Part shown: positions 23,524 through 28,357 of the stretch, in pieces
Layout of the letters: each line of letters starts with the position of its first letter
How positions within the stretch are numbered: position 1 is the first letter of the stretch
IMG/VR virus record: IMGVR_UViG_3300034356_002782
Span: 1 to 28,357 of that record
Origin: a virus
Direction: 5' to 3' (one strand)
DNA: 28,357 nucleotides
Made by a program: the position numbers and the translations under genes
Notes under the pieces: generated by a model
The model's input: only the letters and a program-made list of their open reading frames with translations
Told to the model about the DNA's origin: nothing
Databases searched by the model: none

Positions 23524-24377
23524 TACGTTCCCCATTGATTCTTAAATAAGGGAACTTGCAATCTATCAGAATATCTCCAGCCCAATTTCATTGCCATTTC
23601 TGCAACTCGTTTATTGTTCATATAATACACGGTTTCAACGCCACCTACTGGCATCAAATAAATATGCCCATAAAATCCTGCTTTGCGATATTCCGCCACT
23701 GCTTTTTCTGCTTCAACAACATCTTCTTCTGATGCTACTACAAATTTTAGATATGTATTACCTATTTTTTGATAGTCGCAAACTACATCTGGCTTAATTG
23801 CATCTTCCCACTTTTCGCCCGAAACAGATAATTTAGGGGAAACCGAGAAAGTTAATTTATCATAATCTCTACCAAAGCGTGTCCATTCTTGAAATAGATA
23901 CTCATTGAATTCCTCAGACAAAGATTGGGTACCGTTTGTCTCAAATGTTAGCTCATCTAAAGATTTCATCAAAGGATGTTCTAATAACTGTTCGTAGGAT
24001 TTTTGCCAGCCCAACAAAGGTTCACCGCCAGTAATTACCAAATGCTCTTGTTGCCAACCTTTTGCGGGCAATAGTTCTACAATAGATTTTGCGATGCTAT
24101 CGACTTCAAGTAGAGGAGATAGCCCTTTAAATCTTGGATCCCAACTAGCATATGAATCGCAACCAGTACTAACCAGCGGCAGTTCTTTATATGAAAGAAA
24201 CTTACCAATTTCTGCAGCCACATAATCGACCTCTTTACTGTATTCACCTTTCGGCATACCAAACCCACTACAAGTAAAGTTACAACCGAATGTACGAAGG
24301 AATACGGAAGGTACACCCATGTACCGACCTTCTCCCTGAATACTATAAAATAGTTCTGCTACTTTAATTTTGCTCAT
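23523..24377 (-). CDS. queE: QueE-like 7-carboxy-7-deazaguanine synthase (radical SAM)
   Basis: A 284-residue protein starting MSKIKVAELFYSIQGEG, with the QueE-typical S-I-Q-G-E-G at 12-17. The radical SAM cluster Cys are C32 and C36 in F-G-C-N-F-T-C, and C73 in T-G-C-D-S-Y-A-S-W-D; about 36 residues separate the last two where most enzymes have two. I-T-G-G-E-P at 115-120 is the SAM-binding motif. QueE converts 6-carboxy-tetrahydropterin to 7-carboxy-7-deazaguanine. I take ATG 24377, because the frame's earlier start is a TTG without a ribosome site. The gene stands 38 bases after gene 55, which leaves room for a weak promoter (TATAAT at 24402-24397). QueC, needed for preQ0, is not in the window. 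Confidence 0.9.
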   Translation of the reverse strand: MSKIKVAELFYSIQGEGRYMGVPSVFLRTFGCNFTCSGFGMPKGEYSKEVDYVAAEIGKFLSYKELPLVSTGCDSYASWDPRFKGLSPLLEVDSIAKSIVELLPAKGWQQEHLVITGGEPLLGWQKSYEQLLEHPLMKSLDELTFETNGTQSLSEEFNEYLFQEWTRFGRDYDKLTFSVSPKLSVSGEKWEDAIKPDVVCDYQKIGNTYLKFVVASEEDVVEAEKAVAEYRKAGFYGHIYLMPVGGVETVYYMNNKRVAEMAMKLGWRYSDRLQVPLFKNQWGT

Positions 24378-24415
24378 ATAAGTCTTTATCAATTTAATTA
24401 TACAGTATATAGTAT

Positions 24416-25048
24416 TTAATCAAGTAAGTCTATAGTAGGAATGTCCGTTTCTGCGGACTTTTTCTTTCGAGATTTTGTTTCGGAAGGGGTTTCCCGTTTT
24501 TCGGGATCAATTGTATCTAATTGTTTTTTCAAATATTCAATTAATTGTCTACCGGATTCGCTATCATCATTTTGCTGAATAATAGAATCCAAATCTAAAT
24601 TTTCAATTATTTTATATTTGGTTGCTTGATGTTTTTTCTCTTTTTGAATTCTGCGAATAAAAGCAAAGAAAATAATTTGTGTATAATATGCAAATGGATT
24701 AGATGATTTGGTAGGATCAAATTTTCCTGCAGCGGTTAGACAGTTTTCAATGCCATCTGAGATCATATCATCTCTAAAGGTATAATTAATAAAATTGGAT
24801 TTGTATGAAAGGTGAGTCGCAATTTTAATAAAACATTCGCCGATATAATCTGGAACCTGAGGAATTTCCTGCCCTGCTTCCTTTGCAGCATCTACAGCAG
24901 TCTTGTATATTAACAATTCTGCTAAGAATTTTTTATTGTCCACATAATGAGCAGGATCCATTTTAGATTTAGTGGAGGGTTCTCGTACCTCTTCTACTTC
25001 TTGTAGTGTTGGTGTCGTCTCTTCCATCGTAGTCGTGTTCGTCGTCAT
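24416..25048 (-). CDS. 55: gp55 late-transcription sigma factor
   Basis: A 210-residue protein with a sigma70 region-2-like core at about 91-140: F-R-D-D-M-I-S-D-G-I, then K-F-D-P-T-K-S-S-N-P-F-A-Y-Y-T-Q-I and R-R-I-Q-K-E-K-K. This is the pattern of T4 gp55 (185 residues), which directs host RNA polymerase to late TATAAATA promoters together with gp33 and the clamp. The extra length is a Thr/Glu-rich N-terminus of about 30 residues and a basic then acidic tail ending D-L-L-D that may contact the clamp. The start at 25048 lies 80 bases inside the upstream gene; a clear GGGAG seven bases ahead supports it over later ATGs that lack a ribosome site. Confidence 0.92.
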   Translation of the reverse strand: MTTNTTTMEETTPTLQEVEEVREPSTKSKMDPAHYVDNKKFLAELLIYKTAVDAAKEAGQEIPQVPDYIGECFIKIATHLSYKSNFINYTFRDDMISDGIENCLTAAGKFDPTKSSNPFAYYTQIIFFAFIRRIQKEKKHQATKYKIIENLDLDSIIQQNDDSESGRQLIEYLKKQLDTIDPEKRETPSETKSRKKKSAETDIPTIDLLD

Positions 25049-25448
25049 GTATTTCTCCCAAGGTTTCCAGAAATTCTTCTATTTCCTGAATTTCATCTTC
25101 ATTATCAAAGTCATCTGATAATCCATCTTCTATTTCTTCTTCTAATGCACGTTGTTCCAAATATGAAAAATAATTCGACTTCAACGATTCTTTAATATCT
25201 ATAGCTGTGATAATTTGGTCTGTAGAAATCTCATATACATTCCCGTTCGCAAAACTAAACCACGGTATAAGTATATACGTCTCTACTAAATTTCTACCCT
25301 TCGGAGTTCTAATAACATTTAGAACTACTGGATTAGTTATGCTTATCATACCGCGATCGGTAAAGTTTACACAGTTATCCTCAGTTCCACAGATAATATT
25401 ATCCCCGGATGAAAGCTTCAATAATTTATAGTATGTTGTATCTTCCAT
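24969..25448 (-). CDS. Acidic-tailed phage protein of unknown function
   Basis: A 159-residue protein. Residues 1-95 are rich in beta strands: K-L-L-K-L-S-S-G-D-N-I-I-C, then I-S-I-T-N-P-V-V-L, then I-L-I-P-W-F-S-F. This is a layout seen in small Sm-like or OB-like barrels of phages. From about 103 to 145 the chain is very acidic (E-E-E-I-E-D-G, D-D-F-D-N-E-D-E) and the last residues are Arg/Thr-rich. No named family was recognised. It touches UvsW with a one-base junction and overlaps gene 55 by 80 bases, so it may be part of the late-transcription or recombination machinery. Confidence 0.7.
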   Translation of the reverse strand: MEDTTYYKLLKLSSGDNIICGTEDNCVNFTDRGMISITNPVVLNVIRTPKGRNLVETYILIPWFSFANGNVYEISTDQIITAIDIKESLKSNYFSYLEQRALEEEIEDGLSDDFDNEDEIQEIEEFLETLGEIHDDEHDYDGRDDTNTTRSRRGTRTLH

Positions 25449-26932
25449 TAGATTGATACCTTAATTAATTTGTAATTGAAATGTTCATCATTATAAATTT
25501 TAATACGTTCTATCATATGCAACAAGGTGTAATTCTTTTTAGATTTCCAAGTAAGGTCGTCACCTATATCATATAACGTACAACTATCTTTATTATCGCT
25601 TGTTCTAAGTCCTCTACCAATTGATTGCAAATTTCGAATGCGCGACTTAGAGGGGGAGGCAAATATAATATTATGTAAATTTCGAATATTTATCCCAGTT
25701 GAAAAAGTTCCATACGATGCTACAATTATAGCATCCTTTTCGTTTTCTGTCAATCCTCGTATTTGCTCACGTTGCTCTGTATCTGTACCGCCATATACAA
25801 AAAACACTTTTCGATTTGGTTCTTTTTGTTGGATCATTTCGTGTAAACTTTTTCCATGTTTTTCAACATATTGAAAAAGTACCAAGGTGTTATTAGTTTG
25901 CTTTAAAGCAAGATTGCGGATAAACCGGTTTCTTGGTTCATATTGGACAAGAAAATCCATTTCTTCTTGATACGAATTTCCTTTTAGAGATTTTCGTATT
26001 TCGTCAGGATATTCTAATATAATATTAAATATTTTTAAATCTGCGAGGGTTTTATCTGTTATCAACTGCTTAGTAGAAGTAACCTTTAAGACAGGACCAA
26101 AAATACCTTCAAGTACTAATCTATGAGTTTTAAGCCCATCTAAGGTTCCAGTAGTTCCAATTCTAAAAGGAGAGTTATCGCACTTATTTAAAATTGTAGT
26201 TAAAGACTTTGCTTTAAACTGGTGCGCCTCATCGCCATAAATTGTTTTAAAATCACTAAAAAAGGATTTAGGTAATTTATAAAGAGATTGCCATGTACTA
26301 ATTATAACATCATATTCATTAGATTTTTCATGTCCTCCGTAGATACGATGGCAATGTTCCGATGCCTTCCAACCATTCATAGATGAATAGTCTTGAAAAT
26401 CAGTATACATCTGTTCTACTAACGACGTTGTTGGTACTAAGATAAGTTGACGTCTATTGAACATCTCATGCCAACGTAATAAACAGTATATGATAAGAGA
26501 TTTACCTGAGCCAGTGGGAGAGAGTAAAAGACGTCTACTATCAACAATTGCTGCATATACCGCATCTATTTGATAATCCCTAATACTAATAGGCTGACCT
26601 TTAGATGCCAATTTTAAACTAAGACAAAATTCTTTGACCTGATCATATGTGACTGAATCTTTAAAATTCGGAATAATTGAATCTTGTACCGTATATTCTC
26701 GTTCTTTAGCAAAAGCAGTCACATAGTCTTTTAACCCTGTGTATAGCTCTTTGGTAAACATTGAAAATAATCGAACCTTGCCATCCCACATACGAGATTT
26801 ATATAATGGATGAAATTTTGCTCCAGGAACATCAAAACAAAAATGATCACTTAGTTCCTGAGCAATTGAAGGATCACATAACACCTTTATATGAACCTCA
26901 TCTTTTTTAATCAATATTATATCTGCAACCAT
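25448..26932 (-). CDS. uvsW: UvsW-like superfamily 2 helicase
   Basis: A 494-residue helicase. An N-terminal domain with M-W-D-G-K-V-R-L (48-55) is the UvsW-type DNA-binding domain. Walker A S-P-T-G-S-G-K-S is at 138-145, D-E-A-H at 234-237, G-T-T-G-T at 259-263 and Q-S-I-G-R-G-L-R is motif VI near the C-terminus. T4 UvsW unwinds R-loops and branched DNA and helps switch from origin- to recombination-dependent replication. It follows uvsY, as in T4, with a one-base overlap. A perfect promoter lies inside its 3' part. Confidence 0.93.
   Translation of the reverse strand: MVADIILIKKDEVHIKVLCDPSIAQELSDHFCFDVPGAKFHPLYKSRMWDGKVRLFSMFTKELYTGLKDYVTAFAKEREYTVQDSIIPNFKDSVTYDQVKEFCLSLKLASKGQPISIRDYQIDAVYAAIVDSRRLLLSPTGSGKSLIIYCLLRWHEMFNRRQLILVPTTSLVEQMYTDFQDYSSMNGWKASEHCHRIYGGHEKSNEYDVIISTWQSLYKLPKSFFSDFKTIYGDEAHQFKAKSLTTILNKCDNSPFRIGTTGTLDGLKTHRLVLEGIFGPVLKVTSTKQLITDKTLADLKIFNIILEYPDEIRKSLKGNSYQEEMDFLVQYEPRNRFIRNLALKQTNNTLVLFQYVEKHGKSLHEMIQQKEPNRKVFFVYGGTDTEQREQIRGLTENEKDAIIVASYGTFSTGINIRNLHNIIFASPSKSRIRNLQSIGRGLRTSDNKDSCTLYDIGDDLTWKSKKNYTLLHMIERIKIYNDEHFNYKLIKVSI
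25725..25753 (-). promoter_or_regulatory. Perfect extended -10 sigma70 promoter inside uvsW
   Basis: On the minus strand TTGACA (25753-25748), 17 bases, TATAAT (25730-25725), with TGC just before the -10 (extended -10). RNA would start near 25718, about 270 bases ahead of the 159-residue protein gene and gene 55, allowing these to be made apart from uvsW. Confidence 0.65.
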
Positions 26933-27372
26933 TACATCATTCCACTTGTAAATTTATTCCACTCAATGCAATTCTTTATATCCCAAGTTCTACTATTTAA
27001 AGAACGAATAATTTGCTCAAGCTGATATAAAACAGTTTTAAAATATTCCACTTTATCCTCAAGAGTTATTAGGTCTTTATCGCAGGACAAAAATTCATCC
27101 ATCTCATTTTTTAGCGGTTTATTTCCTTGCCATTGATCCCACTCATATTCGGCAAGTTCGGCGCTTGTTAATTCGCCCCTGTAATACCGATACTTTAATC
27201 GTCTAGTATTAAAGTAATCGGATTCTGCTTTACGAAGATTTAGTTTGCTAGATGTTAGATAATTTAAATACTTGGCGTGAAGGTTTGGGGTTCTGGCAGA
27301 TTCACGACCAAGATTCAATTCATCAATCTTACAATCCTCCGCCCAGGATTCTTGAAGATCAGATAATTTCAT
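26932..27372 (-). CDS. uvsY: UvsY-like recombination mediator
   Basis: A 146-residue protein that begins M-K-L-S-D-L-Q-E-S-W, close to T4 UvsY (M-R-L-E-D-L-Q-E), and is of similar length (137). The middle K-Y-R-Y-Y-R-G-E-L parallels the L-D-Y-Y-S-G-R of T4, then comes a C-D-K-D region and a helical C-terminus. UvsY loads the UvsX recombinase on gp32-coated single strands. It lies directly before uvsW, matching T4 gene order. An AGGA site precedes the ATG. Confidence 0.85.
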   Translation of the reverse strand: MKLSDLQESWAEDCKIDELNLGRESARTPNLHAKYLNYLTSSKLNLRKAESDYFNTRRLKYRYYRGELTSAELAEYEWDQWQGNKPLKNEMDEFLSCDKDLITLEDKVEYFKTVLYQLEQIIRSLNSRTWDIKNCIEWNKFTSGMM

Positions 27373-27375
27373 AAA

Positions 27376-28263
27376 TTATCCTACTTGAATAATTTGAGAA
27401 GGATTACCTTGGAAATTAAACGAACCATAGTGGTTCAGGGAGATCGACGGATCAAGCCAAATTTCGCCACCGATGTCTTGCCATCTACGACTAAACGTAT
27501 AATCTTCAGAAAGATAACGCTTATCCTTTGGATCAATCATTGTATCGAAGAATGCGTAAAAATGAGGATTTAATTCTGGAGGTGTATTCAAATCATTGTT
27601 ATATTTTAGATCTGGATACGCCGCAATCATTTTATCAATAACTTCTCGTTTAATCATCATAAAGCCAGTTGCGCCATCGTGTAAACGAATCAACCCATTC
27701 TCAATTGCAATTTGTTTCTGTTCGCGATTAATGAACTTAAAGTTGATTGCATAATCGCTACCAAATGATGCAATTTGTTTGTCGTCATATGCAGTATCAT
27801 GTTGACGAACGCTTTCACGAATACGCTGCCAATTGACACCTTTCTTAGGATATGCACCTACGGCAACATCTTTATTGTGAGCAATTAGTTTAATAACATC
27901 TTCAACTTGGAATTCGATGTCTGCATCAATAAACATTAGACGAGTAAAATCGCTTTGTAGGAAATATGCTACCAAAACATTTCTAGCTCTAGTAACCAAA
28001 GATTCATTCGCAATAGTTCCAAACGCAATAGGAATTTGATGTTGATTGCAGAAAGTTAGTAATCGAATAGTTGATCTAAAATATGCTTCAGTTAATTGTC
28101 CGCCATAACACGGAGTAGCAATGAAAATACGTTCTTTACGAAGGTCGTCTATTTTCACTTCTAGCTTTTTTTCGTTGGGATTGTTTGCTGCCTCTTGATT
28201 GCCGCCTGCCTTTGGCAATTTAGGAATTGAAGGCAGGGGCATCGGTTTTACTTTTGTACTCAT
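27376..28263 (-). CDS. GT-A glycosyltransferase-like protein
   Basis: A 295-residue protein. After a Pro/Lys-rich tail of about 40 residues it has I-F-I-A-T-P-C-Y-G-G (46-55), A-N-E-S-L-V-T-R-A-R-N (85-95) and F-I-D113-A-D115-I-E-F, the DxD of a GT-A fold. V-G-A-Y-P-K-K and a later S-E-D-Y-T-F segment (about 254-259) complete a pattern common in phage GT2-like proteins. The substrate is not known; phage versions near structural genes may decorate virion proteins. A GGAG site supports the ATG. It stands next to uvsY and apart from the sugar cassettes. Confidence 0.72.
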   Translation of the reverse strand: MSTKVKPMPLPSIPKLPKAGGNQEAANNPNEKKLEVKIDDLRKERIFIATPCYGGQLTEAYFRSTIRLLTFCNQHQIPIAFGTIANESLVTRARNVLVAYFLQSDFTRLMFIDADIEFQVEDVIKLIAHNKDVAVGAYPKKGVNWQRIRESVRQHDTAYDDKQIASFGSDYAINFKFINREQKQIAIENGLIRLHDGATGFMMIKREVIDKMIAAYPDLKYNNDLNTPPELNPHFYAFFDTMIDPKDKRYLSEDYTFSRRWQDIGGEIWLDPSISLNHYGSFNFQGNPSQIIQVG

Positions 28264-28283
28264 AATAACTCCAAATTAAAAAA

Positions 28284-28357
28284 TTATAAAGGTTCTACTT
28301 CGAAAATAGTATATTTGAATGTTGCAATTGCAGTAAAATACTCTACGGTTTGAGAAG
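28284..28357 (-). CDS. C-terminal end of an unassigned phage gene (cut by right edge)
   Basis: The last 23 codons and a TAA stop are visible, giving the tail Q-T-V-E-Y-F-T-A-I-A-T-F-K-Y-T-I-F-E-V (then E-P-L). The alternating beta-strand pattern recalls the ends of tail-tube-type proteins, and T4 baseplate genes lie next to uvsY-uvsW in T4, but the fragment is too short for a name. A gap of 20 bases with a GGAG site leads to the next gene. Confidence 0.5.
   Translation of the reverse strand, partial: SQTVEYFTAIATFKYTIFEVEPL

Noticed and set aside
24397-24425. Sigma70-like promoter before queE
   Set aside because: The -10 TATAAT is exact but the -35 at 17 bases is ACTTGA, and no extended TG fits. 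It also resembles a degraded late box (TTAAATACTAT). Kept only as a weak possibility.

Overview
The window is a compact, AT-rich (roughly one third G+C by eye) piece of a T4-like myovirus genome. Every supported gene lies on the minus strand. Genes touch or overlap, mostly by ATGA or TAATG junctions, and no gap exceeds about 65 bases. Assignment rests on a set of T4-type core genes: UvsY, UvsW, the gp55 late sigma factor, the gp46/gp47 recombination nuclease and a DexA-like exonuclease. A CobS-like ATPase, a VWA protein, a 2OG-Fe(II) oxygenase and many sugar genes are the usual company of T4-like phages of aquatic bacteria. No gene here names the host, and no photosynthesis gene, tRNA or CRISPR array was seen.

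In transcription order (right to left): (1) 28357-24416, the tail end of an unassigned gene, a GT-A glycosyltransferase, uvsY, uvsW, an acidic-tailed protein and gene 55. (2) 24377-16078, a 7-deazaguanine module mixed with sugar genes: queE, a phosphoribosyltransferase, folE, an exonuclease, a GT-B glycosyltransferase, a DpdA/TGT-like base-exchange enzyme, a T-fold (PTPS-like) protein, a second GT-B glycosyltransferase, galE and queD. QueC is not here. (3) 16075-11938, DUF2452 protein, genes 47 and 46, a 2OG-Fe(II) oxygenase and a small conserved protein. (4) 11887-8347, a HExxH+VWA protein and a MoxR/CobS-type AAA+ ATPase, each behind a perfect sigma70-type promoter. The ATPase gene carries a perfect 84-bp tandem duplication. 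(5) 8304-1, a cell-surface-type sugar cassette: GT11-like transferase, GDP-mannose 4,6-dehydratase, FkbM methyltransferase, GDP-fucose-synthase-like SDR, a ColD-type sugar 3-dehydrase, a DUF4254-like protein, GT10 fucosyltransferase and further transferases, the last cut by the left edge.

Two ideas stand out. First, the deazaguanine genes and two GT-B transferases plus galE share one coupled gene string, and DpdA and the GT-B encoded just before it both end in an S-L-E-x-L-F peptide resembling sliding-clamp-binding tails. This suggests the transferase may act on phage DNA, giving a sugar-decorated deazaguanine. Second, the cassette at 3.7-7.5 kb encodes GMD, a His-for-Lys ColD-type dehydrase and a fucose/colitose-synthase-like SDR, which fits GDP-L-colitose (or fucose plus colitose) synthesis. 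Regulation is partly visible: five exact TTGACA-N17-TATAAT promoters all on the coding strand, and a T4-late-type TATAAATA box ahead of folE.
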